From Hirsutella rhossiliensis (Eukaryota; Ascomycota; Sordariomycetes; Hypocreales; Ophiocordycipitaceae): a DNA stretch of 64,000 nt. The stretch covers positions 6,138,001-6,202,000 of the forward strand of contig NW_025408671.1 in assembly GCF_020360975.1 (NCBI RefSeq), in the 5' to 3' direction. Made by a program: the position numbers and the translations under genes. Positions 46,001-60,700 of the stretch are shown here, one piece after another. Below the pieces are notes generated by a model that searched no databases, was not told the DNA's origin, and worked only from the letters and a program-made list of their open reading frames with translations. Every line of letters starts with the position of its first letter. Position 1 is the stretch's first letter.

Positions 46001-46600
46001 ACCTAGTAAGCCCCCCCTTATAGAGGAGATAAGGGGGGTCTAAAGTTAGATAGGATCGGATAACCTCTTAGATAAAGCTAAGTTACTTAAAAAGCTAAAT
46101 AAAAAATAGGCTGCTTAATAAAACGCTAAGCAAGATATAATTTAATAATACTAAACTACCTTTTACCTTACTAACTTCCTATTATAGTTTAATAAGGTAA
46201 TAACGCTAGATTACTATAAGGGCCTTCCTAAGTATATTAGTATAATAATTACTTAGATATATATAAGAAAGATCGGGCTTAGTAACTTCCTTTTTAACTA
46301 ATAAGTCATTAGTATAGTCTTACTAATATATACCTATAAATAAAAATAAGATACTATTTACTATATAATAACTAACTATCTATTAATAGTAAAGGTAAGA
46401 AAGTCTCTTTTAATATAAGCTTAGGATATAAGTAATATAAAAGTAAGCCTTTAAAGGAAAAAGATAATAGTACTACTAGTATAATAGTTCCTTTACTTAA
46501 GTAAGCTTTATTAGTTTAACCTAGCTTAGAAGCTATATATAGATATATTAAATAATAAGACTAAGGTCGCGCTAAAGATAGAGCGGCCTTAACTAAGACT
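43068..46600 (+). pseudogene. Tad/CgT1-like LINE, ORF1 end and ORF2
   Basis: Plus-strand landmarks. A degraded double CCHC knuckle at about 43130-43270 (YYNY*KYSYITKRD and YKSIVYNKGKDKYKAKK, Cys/His read as Tyr), typical of the end of LINE ORF1. A reverse transcriptase at about 44900-45560, with LISLLLIVGKVLK near 45115 and LDIKGVFNIVNYNKL near 45315. Then LAAFI*GYILLYAKEVYSKVI near 45610 and DLYLN near 45850. A final zinc region near 46260-46400 with RKIGLSNFLF. This order matches Tad-clade LINEs of fungi. The 5' part of ORF1 is missing at the G1 insertion. No 3' tail can be assigned with confidence. Confidence 0.8.
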
Positions 46601-49060
46601 ACCTTAGCTAACTACTTCCCTTATTAAGGCGACCTAAGAAAGGGAGAGGACTTATAATAATAAGACTATAGTATTAGCTAAACTAAACCTAGACTAAGTA
46701 TAAACCGCGCTACTTAAACTATAGACTAAATAAAACTAATAAGACTTAACTAAGCTAGCCTTAATAGCTATAAAATAAGACCTACTATTAAAAGACTATA
46801 ACTAAATAAGACCTAACTTAAATCTAAACTAAGATAAAGCTAATAACTAGCCTTTAAACTATAACCTTAGCTTAACTTATTAATAGTAACGTTTACTTTA
46901 CTATTATAATAAGAATAATAAGACCCCTTTAAAGTAGTATATAAGGTATAAGAGGGAGTAACCTAAGACGTACAAGGAGTATAGGAACTACTACTATTAT
47001 AAGAAGCTTAATAATAGCTAGCTAAGCTTAACCTTAAACCTAAACTATAGCTAGCTTAGATAGCTAGCTTATAAAATAAAGTAATAACTAAAGTCTATAC
47101 TAAGGTAAAACTTACTTAAATAGCAGCGTAAAAGCGTTTACTATAGCTTATATTATAACTATAGATTTAATTAAAGTTAAGACTAGCGATAATCTTAGCT
47201 AAGACTAAACTATAATAGCTATAAATATACTACTAAATAAAGTTAAGAGTGTTAGTAAGGTCGCTAGGTAATATAAAATAAAGACGCTTTAAGGTAAGCT
47301 TAGTAATAAGAGAACTACTAAGCTATAGCTTAGCGTTAAAGCTAATAAAAGGTAATAAGGCGGGATCTTATACTAGCTTTAAGGCGACTATAGGTATAGG
47401 GATAGCGGCGGACTCCTTAGCCTTAGCCTTAAATAAAGCCTTAAACGTAATAGCCGCCTTACCTTTACCTTTACCCTTACCCTTCCTTTTATTAAAAGGG
47501 GCTAAGGCTAAACTAAGCCTAGTAAGATTAAAACTATTATTCTTACTATTATAATTATTACTAGTAATAAAATAGAAATAGTTAGTAAGATTATTAACTA
47601 TTATAAGAGTCTTTTAAGTAACTAAGAGTAACTTAAGCTTAACTTAGGCTAAGGTCTTAATAGTATCGCTAAACTTACTTAAGTACTTCTTTAAGGACTT
47701 ATATATCTAATAGGTATTATTTATAAAATAAGTAAAAGCTAAGGTAAGCGTCTTAATATTCTTAGCGACTATAGCTAAACTAAGGGTAGACTTACTTAAC
47801 GCGCCCTTACTTTTAAAGGTAGGGGCCTTTTAACTAACGTAAATATAAGTTTTTAAAGTAGTACGGTAAAAGCGCTTTTATACTAAGCCCTTAATAAGGG
47901 AGGGGCGGTCGACCTTAGACTAAGCTTAGTAAAGGGTATAAGTAGCCTCCTTACCTTTAAAGGTAATCTAAAATATAGATTAGTACTAAACTTAGACTAT
48001 ACTATAATAAGATAAGGTTACTTACTTAGTAATAAGACTAGTTAAAGTTAATATAAGTAATATATACTTTAGCCTTTATAGCTAGTAGAGTTAATAAAAA
48101 AGTTTTAAAAGTAAGACTAACTTAAGAAAGAACTAAGACTAATACTTATAAGACTAGTTTTAATAGCTAGTAAAGGACTTATAGGTAAGCTTATTAATAA
48201 GGTACTTAATATATATAAAATATAAGATAGAGCGCTTTAATCCTACTATAGTAGTAACTTTATTATTAGAAAAGGGGTTTAAAAGAGGTAAACTACTATT
48301 ACCTAAGTTAGCTTCTTAGTTAGATATTATATCGCGATTATAAATAAACTTAATATAGTACTAAAGAGACCTAAGAATATAAATATAAGGTAGGTAAGGA
48401 ATTAAGGGCCTATAAAAAAGATAGTAAATAAAAAGGTAAAGGAAGGTAAGAATAAAACTAATAAAAGAGGGTAGGTATATATATATATAAGCCGGGCGTA
48501 TGTAATTAGTAACTATATAATAGATAGTAAATATAGGCTGCTACGCCCTTAATTAAGAAGTCGCGTAGCTAGATAGAAACCGATTTTTAATTAATAAAGC
48601 TAGCTAACTAAATTTCGATTAGCTAGCCTTACCTAGGAGCGACCTATACTAGTGCCCGGCCTAGTAACTAGATATTACCTACCTTACTAGCTAATAGACT
48701 AATAGGCCGACGCGGCCGCGGCTATATAGTAGTAACGTAAGAGCTATAGAAAATAAAGGCGCTTATAAGTTAAGCCCTTTAAAAAGAAACTACTACCTAT
48801 AACCCTAGGCCTAGGCTAGCGAGCCTAGGCCGCGGCCGCTTAAGATAGTAGCGGCTATAGCCTAAGAAGGCTTACGCTAAAGTATAAATATATAAGAGAA
48901 GCCTATAGCTACTAAGGTAAATTTTATATATACTACTACTATAACTTTATTTAAAGTAAACCTATATTAAAAAAGGGGAGGGTTTTCCCTTAAGTACTTT
49001 AGTTTTTCCTTTTTATTTAATATTAAAGTTTTAAATACTTTTAGCTAGGTTATTAATATA
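46601..49060. other. Unclassified RIPped region with a minus-strand coding-like frame
   Basis: On the minus strand from about 48000 to 47190 a frame of about 270 codons has mostly Gln-type stops and includes KGKGKGKGKAAITFKALF and ESAAIPIPIVALKL, reminiscent of a basic Gag/ORF1-like protein. The remainder shows no assignable domain. GGCCTAGGC/CGGCCGC-rich blocks near 48660-48840 stand out by GC content. It could be the 5' part of a second, oppositely oriented LINE. Confidence 0.35.
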
Positions 49061-49063
49061 ATC

Positions 49064-49225
<162 letters not shown>

Positions 49226-49699
49226 TAGTAGTATATATATATAAGGTAAAAACTTAATTTTAGGAAAACTACTTTTACCTTTATAAGATAAAGCTACTAA
49301 CTACTACTTATATAGTAGTAATAGAATCCGTTAGTACTATAAAGCTAATCTTTTTTTAAAAGGAAGAGACTCTTAAGTAGTAGCTTTTAAAGCTTAAGAC
49401 CTTAATAGCTCCTTTAAGGGGCTATATAACTAACTATATTAGGAAGACCTATATAGTATACCTAGGAGCCTTTTTTACTAGGAACCTACTAGCTTCTTTA
49501 TAGCTAGCTAAGTAAGAAGAAATCCTCGAGGAAGCTAACTAATACTTCCTTATAGAAGCTCTTTCTAGCTAGTAGCTATAGGATATATCTCTATTAATAA
49601 AGCCTATTAGTAACGGTTACTTAACTATCTTTTAAGAGGCTAGCTAAGAACTAAATAAAGAGGCTACTAAAGTATAATAGTAAGTAGTCTTATTCCTTT

Positions 49700-52600
49700 A
49701 TAGCTAGTACTTAACTTAGACAGCTCGACCTACTGCCCTTATAGCTACTATAGCCCTTATTACTACGGCTCCCGCTACTACTACTATAGCTATTACCCCT
49801 CTAGCTCCTCCTCCTTCGAGAGCCTTAACGCCGTCGTTAACTATAGCTATAGCACCGGCCCCGGCTATATATCTTACTCTAGGCCCGGCCCCGGTCCCGT
49901 TAGTTAGACCGGCCCGACTAATCCCTTAATAGACCTTTTAGTCTATTAGTTAAAAAATTAAGGAACTAGTCGAAATTAAACCTCTTTATTAAAATTAGTA
50001 ATAAAGGGTAAAAATAGGAGGTTTTTAAGTAGACCTTCTAGATCGGGATAAGGATTCCTCGAAGAAATAAAAGACTAAACGAAACGGCTGCCTAGCCTAT
50101 AAATCCCTAGGCTATCGATTATTATAATACTAGTAGGTCTTCGAGGAAAACCGACCTAAAGGATTTAACCCTTTAAAGAGGCTATAAGAAACGATATAAT
50201 AGTCTCTTAAGGAGGACCCCTTGTTATAGAAGAAGATAGACGAGATTTAGGTTACTAAGAAATAGTAACTAACGCTACTGCCCTTATTTAAGCCGTAAAT
50301 TCAAGGAAAAATCGTTAGTATAATAAATCCGGTATTTATCTTTCCTACGGATTAGTAAGACTACCTATTAGGACCCTCCGATTATCCCCTACGAAAATCA
50401 GCTATCCTTAACTCTAGTACTTCCCTCGATATCTATAATATACTCTTATAATTCCGGTCCTTTAAGAAGGTATAAAGGGAATATCTTATTACTAGGGAAT
50501 TAACCGTATAGATAGAGGGATATAGAAGGGTAAATTTTACGATAAAATTACCTAACGGGTCTATATAAATTCTTCGACGAAAATAGGTAGCTTTTTACCC
50601 TCGATTTTTAACGAGCTTAATATCCTTCCGCTTTCTTTAAAAGGAAGGAATCTTTTAGGATATAACGTCTAAGCCTACGAGGCTAGTCTAGAAGAATTAG
50701 ACTATTAAGCTTATTAAGGAGAAATTCTATTAATTTATTCTCGAATTCCGACCTATCCTTAGAAAGGAATCTCTCGAGAAATTAGCTTTCTTTACTAGGA
50801 GGGTAGGTTCTAAGGACCCTCTTTTAGTAGCCTAAGGAGACGGTATTTTATAGCACGCATAGCTTAGTTACCTAGGTCCCCTAGCTTTATATTAGCTAGG
50901 TTACTAATAAAGCGTATATATAAAGGGCCTAAAGACCGTCGAATATAAATACTATAGCTAAGGAAAGACTAAGAGACGAATTTCTAGACGGACCTTAATA
51001 CGGCCGGACTAGCTATATAAGGAAATTTAGGTTAACTAGACCGACGTCTCTAAGGACTAGGAAAGCTTCGTTAAGGTAATGTTTTTTATAGACGCTTTTT
51101 TAGGGATGGTTTTCCCTTATTTCTTACGGACCTACCTAAGTAAGTATAATTAGTTTGCCCTCTAAGACTTTATTAACTAAATAGAATCCTACTTTAGCTA
51201 TAAGGTAAAGAAGATATAGTTTAACGGAGAGCTATTTATAAAGGATATCTTAAATTAGCTTTAAAAAAGGGGCATTTTACCCCTCCTATTAGTACCGAAT
51301 ACCTAGGCCTAGAACGGAGGGGTAGAAAGATTAAGGGGTGCTATAATAGAAAGGGCCTATATAATAAGACTTACTATAAAGCTTCCTAATAACCTTTAGA
51401 GGGAAGTCGTTAAGACCGCTTATTACTTTTAAAACCGGACCCTAAGGGACCCTAGGGGCCTAAGGGACTATAGGGACCTAGAGACCCTTTTTAAGACCTA
51501 AGGAATAGATTAGAAATCCCCCCTCGAGCTCTTTATAAAGAAGAGGGCCTTACTAGCCTACCTTTATACCTATAGCTATAAGGTATATACTATAACTACT
51601 AATATATAGCTAAAAAGGAAGAAGAAAAGAAAGCTTAATCCTAGAGCCTTTATTAGTTACCTCGTTAGCTATAATTCTATAAATATCTTTTAGATCTAGA
51701 TTCCTCTTTTATAAAAGGTTATTTTAACTAGGGATATAATTTTCGACGAATCTAGCTTCTTCGATAAAAAGAGGGATTAATAGCCCCTCTTACTCTTATA
51801 ACGTTAGCTAATTTAAAAGATCTAAATCCCCCCTTCCTAATATTCTTAAGAAGAGGTCCTAGATAAGGAAATAAAAGAAGAAACTAACGTCGAAGTAGTC
51901 GAGGATAACGCCGACTTTAAAGAAAAAGAAGAGGAAGCTACTAAATTAGATAATCTAGATAAAGAAGGAGACTATAGTAAAGCGGTAGAGCTAGAATACG
52001 CCTACCTACCTACGCCTCCTCTTATATAAGAAGAAGATCTAGAAGTAGCTTTTTTAGTTAGTCTTCCTATCTTAACCCTTAAGGGGGTAGGAAAGGCACC
52101 TCTCTTAAAGGATTACCCGGCTGCCTTTTTATCCCTACTTTAAGAAGTAAAAGAAGGTATAGGGCCCGATACTAAAGAAGACTAATTTCCCCTTTATTTA
52201 GATCGTTTTTCCGACTTCTACCTAACGCTAATAGAAGACGGTTCCTATAGAGCGTTTATAGTAGGCCGGCTTTTTAAGCTACTATTAGTAAGGAAGGTAT
52301 ATAAAAGAGACCTCCTAGACCTACTAATAAACTAAAAGCAGCTAGAAAAACACCTCTTTAAAAACTAGTTTTTCTAGGCCTAGAAAAACTACCTAGCTTT
52401 ATATAAAGAGATAGGGTCTTTTAAAGAGGTCCTTAAGGAAAAGGTAAGAGGAAAATAGGTCCTTAGCTATAAGTAGGTCTTTATCTATAAGACTAATAAA
52501 TATAGCTTCCTTTAAATATATAAAGCCTAGCTAGTTATTTATAGGAATTAATAGGAAAAAGGGGATCTACCTACTAAGGTAACTACCTTAGTAGGGATAT

Positions 52601-53850
52601 CCTTTCGGACCCTTATAGCTATAGTAGTAGAATTCGACCTTAAGCTTAAATAGATAAATATAGTTAATGCCTTTATTAACTACTTACTTAAGGAAGAAGA
52701 AGTTATCTATATACGCTTTCTACTAAGCTTTTAATAGCTAGGAAAGGTTCTATAGCTTAAGAAGGCTCTATACGGACTATAAAGATTACCCCTTCTTTAG
52801 TAATAGCATTTAATAGGTTCCCTTAAAGCCCTAGGCTTTAAGAAAGTCCCTTAGGAACTATATATAATATAAAAGGGTAAAATTATAGTCTTCTTTTACG
52901 TCGACGATATTATCTAGGCCTACTTAAAAGAGGAAGAAGCTACTATTAAGGAGGCTATATAAGACCTATAATAAAGGTATAAGATAACTAAGCTAAGGGA
53001 GCTAAAGTAGTTCCTAAGGATATAAATCCTTTAAAATAGGTCCTAATAGACTATCTAGCTTACCTAGGACGCCTATATCGATAAGGTCGCTTATAAATTC
53101 CTCCTTAATTCCCTTAATAAGAACCTTCCCTCTATACCTATATTAAGCGAAGAGCTTTTGCTTAATCCGTCCTTTTAAGCTAGGGAGCAAGAGAAATACT
53201 AATATTAATAGAAGGTAAGCTCCTTACTTTTTTTAGCTATTTCTACTAAACCGGATATCTCTTTTATAGTCTCTTAGCTAGCTAGGTATAACTAGAATCC
53301 TAGCCCTAGGCATTAAGAAGTAGTAGATAGAGCTATCCTTTATCTTTATTTAACGAGATTATATAGTCTACGCTTAGGAGGGTAGGAAAGAAAGAAATTA
53401 GCTACCGAAATCTTCCTTTATTTAAGCGATTTGTCCTTTATAGATAATTTATTAAATAGAAAGAGCTTATAAGGGTATATTATATCCCTTTTTAAAGGAA
53501 CTATTACTTAAAGAGCTTTAAAACAAGCTACTATTATAACTTCGAGTATAGAGGTAGAGCTACTAGCTCTTTTAAAAGTATTAAAAGAAGCGATTTTCCT
53601 TAGCCGGCTACTAATATCTCTATAACTATAAATCCTAACCCCGTTAGCTATAAAATATAATAATATATAAACTATATAGATTCTTATAAAGGAAAATAGT
53701 AAGCTATTAACCTAGCTATAGTATATTAATATCTATTAGTATTAGTTACGCTAAGAGGTCTTAAGGGGACTTATTTCCGTCCCTTAGGTTCTAACGGTAT
53801 TAATAAAAGCCGATGGTCTTATAAAGCCCCTACTAAAGTAGAAGCTAGCT
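49700..53850 (+). pseudogene. Copia polyprotein remnant (Gag, integrase, RT, RNase H)
   Basis: Domains in copia order. A Pro/Ala-rich segment near 49730-49910; integrase about 50850-51450, with FIDAFLGMVFP near 51088 and a GGVERLRGAIIERA stretch near 51320; a linker ending TRDIIFDE near 51735; RT about 52400-53050, with NIVNAFINYLLKEEEVIYIR near 52660, KALYGL near 52765 and the catalytic FYVDDII at about 52891-52911; RNase H about 53500-53830 ending ADGLIKPL near 53808. The catalytic YVDD box is intact by chance of codon choice. Numerous TAG/TAA codons inactivate it. Confidence 0.9.
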
Positions 53851-54258
53851 ATCTTTTTATAGTAAATTAGGCTAGAATACGTTTAAGAGAAGCTATCCTT
53901 AAAAGCCCGCCTTAAGAGTCTATAAGAGGAGCTAATAGTATATAAGAGGAAGGAGACGTCTATAGCTAAAGAAAGGAATTAGGACTTATCTTAAAGGAAG
54001 GCCCCTAGCTTAATTAAGACTTATTCTTCTTAAAAGCCCCCTTTTTAAGGACTTATCCTTAGAGAAGCCCCCCTTTCTTATAGGACTTAATTTCTTTATT
54101 AGGCCCCTTTTCTTAAAGTAGGTCTAAAAGAGCCTAGGGCTAAAACCCGGATTTCTCGAGTAAGGGATAAGTATAGACTAAGACCTCCTCTATACGCTTA
54201 CCGGCCTAGGTATTTAGCTTTACCCTTTCTATAAGGGCAGGCTATAGCTAAGGGGGTA

Positions 54259-54744
54259 TATCGCGAAGCGTAGTATAATTTTATAGGTCTTAGAGATATC
54301 CCTTAGTATAAAGGACCTAGGAAGCTAAAAACACTTAGTATAAAAGAAGGAAGAAGGAGCTAAAAAGAGGTATAGAAAGAAGGGTAAGGGTATAAAGGGA
54401 AGTAAAAGTAGCGATAGCTTCCTATAGAGGTAGCGAGAGATAAAACGGATATACTAGTAACGGCTAGAAAGGAGGGGAAAAACTAGTAAAAAGCTTAGTA
54501 GTTAAAAGGATATTAGTAGCTTCTTTAAGTAGGATCTTCTTTATTAATTAAGATGCTAGACGGGTATAAAGAGGGGCGTTAAATAAAGGAAAGAAAGATA
54601 ATTAAGGTAATATAATAATTACTCCCTTACCTTTATTACTACTCCCGTAAGAATTAAATCTCTCTGCCCTACCTATCTAACCCCTTACTTTTAATTTTAC
54701 CTTTATATATTTTATATATACTTCTTATATCTCTCTTCGCGAGA
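54259..54744 (+). repeat. Copia 3' LTR (family C), RIPped
   Basis: 486 bp, TATCGCGAAGCG to CTTCGCGAGA. Full-length match to 7301-7785, with CA/TG of the solo LTR read as TA here. Confidence 0.9.
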
Positions 54745-57700
54745 ATTATACTATAAATATTATCTTAAAGGCTAGCCTATTAATACTTATTCGTTATAAA
54801 CGTATATATAACTTATTATCCTTTATATCCTCTTTACGCGTAGTACTTTACGATAATCCTTTTCTATTCTTTTAGGTTATCTACGATTAGTATAGGTCCC
54901 CTTTCTTCCTTCTTAGGGAGTTACTAAAGCTTTTAATCTTTAATATAGAAATTTAGACTCTTTAGATATAGCTTCCTATAGTCTTATTTAGAAAGGCCCT
55001 TCGGCCGTTTTAACGTTTAAAGGAAGTCCGTAATTATCTTCGATTCCTTTAAGTAGTCCCCTTATAGCTTAGTCCCTTATACTACGTTTAAGTAAAAGTC
55101 TATAAATTCTTTAATATCGCCTTCTATTTCCCTATTTAATATATTAAAAGGTCCTTTAAGGTTTCTTAAGAGTCTATTAGCTATATTATTCTTCTTACCT
55201 TTAACGTATTATATAGTAAAGTTAAGAGGAAAGTATTACTTATCTAGTAAGTTACTATAGCTTTAAGGACGTCTTTAAGGGCATTGTTTAATTAATCGAC
55301 TAAGACCTATACGTTAGTTTCTAAGATAAAATATACGCTATATAGGTATATTCTTAGTCTCCTAAGTATACTTAATATAGCCCTATACTCCCTCTTTATT
55401 TTATTATATTTAGGTTTTACTAGTAACTACGTTTTATCTTTAAACCTTATAAGGCGCCTCTTTCTATCGACGATTTATATTAAGACTGCCCCTTAGCTAA
55501 GTAAACTAGTATTATATATTAGAATAATATCTCCTTTTCTTAGGCCGATATTAAGGGATACTAGAAAGACTAGATTAGTAATAGCTTTCTTAAAGGTAGC
55601 TATTACTTTTACTTATTTATTTCCTTATTCCTAATAGACTTCTTTCTTTAGTAGGTCTATAAGAGGTTTTACTAAGATAGCGAACTATTTAATCTAGATT
55701 TAATAGTATCCTATAATACTAAGGAAAGCTCTAATATACGTTATATTAAAGTATCTTATTTATTCCTTAATTTTAATAACTTTAGCTTTTATAGGGCACC
55801 TTTTATTTATTTTATAGATATAACTAATAACTTTAGTTACTTATTAATAGAATTTCGATTTAGCCCTTATAATCGTATAACTAAAGAGTTCGACGTTAAC
55901 TAAGACTCTATTAAGGTTAATAAGGTATTTAAAGATAAATCTCCTTACTCTTAGCGCTACCTCTTTATTATTATACGTTATATCGGGCCCCTTAATACCT
56001 ATATTATTAAGGAAATTCCTATAGATATTTAGTATAAGGTCTTATAAGATTCTTTATATTATCCTTATAAATTAGCCGACTAAGTTTATAGCTCCTTAAG
56101 GGAGTATATATATATATAAGAGGCTAATAGGTATTATAAATATCGTTAAGTTATAGCTTTTAATATTAAGAGGGATCTAATTATAGCTTAAAAAAAGGTC
56201 TAGGAGGGAAAGGATCTTATATATCGAGAAGTAGTCGCTAAACTCGTCTATATTTAGTAGTAGGTTTAAATCTCTTATTATAACGGTATTTATATACGTA
56301 GCGCAATTAATTAACTATAGTCCTTTATCTTTCTTTACTACTAAGAAAAAGGGGTTCTTATAGGGCCTATGCCTTTCTTTAAGGACTCTTATTTCTAGTT
56401 TAATTTTAAGGATATCGATAACTTTCTACTCTATTGCTTTTAGGATTAAGATTAAGGATACTTACTATACCTTATATTCTATTATCCTAATAACCTATAA
56501 AAGGGCTATAGCTAGGTTAACTTTACCTATTTCTATAAAGTCCTAGGATAACGCTACTTCCTTATTAAATAGAATACTATTAAAGATCTAGATTTCTACT
56601 TTTATAAGAAAGCCCTTAAATTATTTATAAATTACTTTAAGTCTTTCTTATATTAGCCGCTTTCCTTTCTATATACTTAAGAATTTTCCTATTAAGTATT
56701 CTAAGTAAGGCCTAGGCTATATCTTATCTTTAATAGTATTTTATTTAGTCTTCTTTTAGTTAAGGTCCCCTTTTAGCGTTAAGCCGTTTAATAAAGTATT
56801 ATTAATAAGGTTAATCTTATTTACTTTTCTTTTAAAAAGAGTATTAACTCTTAGATTAAAAAATTTAATAGGTTGTTTCCTCCCTATCTTAACTTTAACC
56901 TTCTAGATCTTTCTAAACTTCTTTCTAGCTCTAATAATATTTTTCTTAAATTCTCTTATAGCCTTTATAACTATAACTTTAATAATCTCCTTTACTATTT
57001 TAGATCTAATAGCTAGAATCGCTTTATCTCCTTTATCTATAATTAATTACTATTATACTAGTACTATTAAGGGCTCGTTTACGCTAGCGTAAGCTAGGTT
57101 AAGGACTTAGTTAGCGCCCCCTCTATAACTAAGGATCTTACCTCCTAGTAAGAGAATCTTAGCCGTTAGGGTGTCTATAAAGGGTTCTATCTATAATTAT
57201 TAAGTAGTTCCTAGGTTATCTTCTTTAACTTTTATTACTAAAGCCTAAAAATAATTCTTAGGAGCTAGGTAGCTATTTCCTATATACTCTCCTTAAGCTT
57301 TAGTCTTTTATATACTTCTTTATTAACTATTAAGGTTATAGTCTAAAAGGATTTTACTATATCGACCTTATCTAAAAGCTCTTATTTAATAGCTCCTACT
57401 ATTAATATAACTACTTAGATAGTACCGATTTAATATTTAACCTATATATCGCTATTCCTTAAGGAATAATTAAATAATATATACGCGGCTTTAATAAATA
57501 GTATACTTAGGATAAAAGGGACTAAGACTTTATTTAGTATAATATAAAGATAGATTAGTATCTAGGCTATACTTAAATAGAGATTAGTCTCTAACTCCCT
57601 AACTATATCTATAAGGGACCTAGTATACGTTATTATTAATACTCTTCCTAGTAGGATTTTAAGCCTATATACGTTTATATATCTTTTAGTAATAAGGTTT

Positions 57701-60700
57701 CCTTTAAACTTATTATTAATTAAGGCGCTTAAAACTTTAGCTTTCTAGCTACTAATATATACTTAAATATAGGGTAGGTCTTATATATACTTAAGCGAGT
57801 AGAAGGGTATAAGGACTATATTTATATATATTATAGGAATCGCTATAAGGTCTTTTAAAGTTATCTCTTAGTATCTTATTAAGAGTACTACTTCTTATAT
57901 AATAAATTTATCTTTCCTTAGTCTTATTACCTTTAAAGTTTATTAATTAGATAGTCCTTAAGCTAGTTATATTATACTAATTATATTAGTTATAAACCTA
58001 ACTTCCTTTAGTACTTATTAGACTTCGAGGCACTTATAATCTAATTCTTTATAAGTAAGGTAAGTAAGCTTAATCGGTTCGACCTAGTATTCTTTATCTT
58101 ATTCTTTAACTTATACTAAAGCTACTATAAGTTTTCCTTATAAATATTTAAGAAGGAGTAAACTACTCTTTATATTATCTTTAGCTGCTTTTATAACTAT
58201 TATTATAGCTCTATAAGGTCTTATATTACTCTTTACTTTCTCTAGGGTCTAGAATTTAATATTTTTATACCTTAGGCTATATCTATATATCTTATACTAA
58301 GTCTCTTACTTAGTTAGGGAATAAAGTTAATTAGGTAATTTAAAGGGATTAGGATTCTTTTATATATAATTTCTCTAACGATTTTATCTATAAGTTTATC
58401 GAACTTCTTATCTAAATCTACTCTATATCTATAGTATATAAAGATAAACTTTAAGCTAGTTTTTACTATTCTTATTATCTTAATTTCCTTTATATCTTCT
58501 TTAACTCTTTATCTTTTCCCCTTATAAGTATTAATCCTTATTATAGTTATATAGATTATTTAATTATATATATCGCTTTATTATATATTATTTATAATTA
58601 TAATAACTAATATCCTTCTTACTTCTTTTCTTATATCGCTTACTTTTAAATTCCTTAGCTTTTACTTATATAGGCTTTTATATCTTTAAAACTAGTCTAA
58701 GATATAAGGGCTTTTGCCCTATATAGGACTAGACTTAGGTCTAGGCTAAGTTTATATATAAGCGGCCTCCGCGACTATATAGGCTACTCTTATACTTCTC
58801 TTCCTTTTCCCCCTTATAGATTATTAACCTTCTTTTAATAGACCGTACCTAAGCCTACGCCTCTACCTACTTTATAATAGTATAATCTACCTTTTATTTT
58901 ACCCTCTCTATATCCCTATATATAGAATAGCTATTTTTTTAGCTGCCTTTAAAGCCGACGTTTAATTACCTAGTCTAGTTAAACCGCCCGCGCCGGTATA
59001 TATATACGCGAAATATCTATACTCTTATAGTTATAAAATTAAGGCGAACGTAATACTTAGTTCGCCCGAGCAATTAAGAGCCTCTTATAATAATAGGGCT
59101 CTATACGACTAAGAGCGGTACTACTATACCTTAGTAAGTTCGATAGCTCCTTTATAGAGCTCGAGCTATAGCTACTTTATATAGAAGCGAAGCTCTATAC
59201 TAATAGCGCTATAATAAGGGATATCCGCGCCTAATTTAACTATCTTTACGCGAGCTTATCCCTATACCTATAAAGGCAATAAGTTTCTTTTTATTTATCT
59301 TCTTCTATAGTATAAGAAGAGGATAACGCTAGTAATACTATAAATATTTCTATCTCCGCCCTAAGGACTAAGGATAGAAAGAGGTAGCGATAGGAGGGTC
59401 GCTATATAGGCTACGGTAGTAAATCCTACTAGTTTTTAAAGTGCCCGCGCTAGGAGGCGCGGGTAAACGCACTCTAAGTAGTAGAGGGGCGCACGCGCTA
59501 AGATAGAAAGGAGGTTAGGTTCGACGATAGCGACTTTAGCGACGAGTAATCTTAGTAACGCCTTTATAGGCTTTGTCGGCGTTCCCTTACGTACGGTAGT
59601 AGCTATTATATAAACGGGATATATACCTATAGTAACTAAAAGGGCGGCTTAGATATAGGAAGGCCGCTAATATAATATAACTATAGCGAAAGGGAGTGCT
59701 TATATAGCCCTATATAAGAGGGAGCGGAGCCTTATATACCGGAGTACTATCCCTTATATTACGGTACTAAGAGCTGCTACTATACGCTAATATAAGGGGG
59801 GCGGGATACTATAAGCTTACTAAAGCTAGCTACGCGCCGTTCTATATACCTTTACTCCCTAGCTATAAGTACTAAAGCCCGACTCTTAGGGCGCGGCCCC
59901 TATTAATAATATAGTTTATCTAAGAAGCTTACTTAAGAGGGTATTATATATTATTTACTAACGTTTTTTCCGCGACTAAGTATATATATTCCGCGTAAGG
60001 GTTCCGTCCCTCTAAGCGTAGTATTAAGTATTATTTAAAGGGCGCCTCTTTAAAAGCTAGGTAGGGGTATAATATAAGGGCTTTTGCCCTATATAGGCTT
60101 AGACTTAGGTTTAGGCTAAGTTTATATATAAGCGGCCTCCGCGCCTATATAGGCTAGGCCCGTACTTCTCTTCCTTTTCCCCCTTATAGATTATTAACCT
60201 TTTTTTAATAGACCGTACCTAAGCCTTTACTTTTACTTACTCTATAATATAGGAAACTAGATTCTCTTTTACTAGTAGCTTAATTTAAGTAAGATAGTAT
60301 AACTATAGCTTTAACTTATTTTATAAGTAGTAATATAAAGGAGTCTAGCTATATATCTACCTAGTATATAATAAGCCTTTAAATATATATACCTATTTAA
60401 GAAAACCTATTAGTAAGTACTAAGGGAATTACGCTTTTATTATCTTTTCTTTTAAGGTAAAGAGTCCTATTTACTACTTTATATATTATAAATCTAATCT
60501 TATAGTCTTAAGAGTATACCTTATACTTATTAGGGTAATATCCTTCTTTACTATAATAGAAGTATCTCTTAAGCCGGTTAAAAGCATTAACCTAAAACTA
60601 TATATATTAATTAAATAGGTAGTAAAATCCGATAGTATTTATACTACCTCCTTATTTATAACTTAAAGAGTAGCTTTTACTATTAACGCGTTTTTATTTC

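Larger units (their letters stand above)
49240..54744 (+). mobile_element. Copia LTR retrotransposon with 3' LTR (family C)
   Basis: A copia polyprotein remnant followed by CTAAGGGGGTA (polypurine tract) and a 486-bp LTR (54259-54744) matching the solo LTR at 7301-7785. No 5' LTR is present upstream, so the left end is lost. The base just after the LTR continues G2 sequence (ATTATACTATAAAT versus ATTACGCTATAAAT at 18540), so the element inserted into the second G2 copy. Confidence 0.85.
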
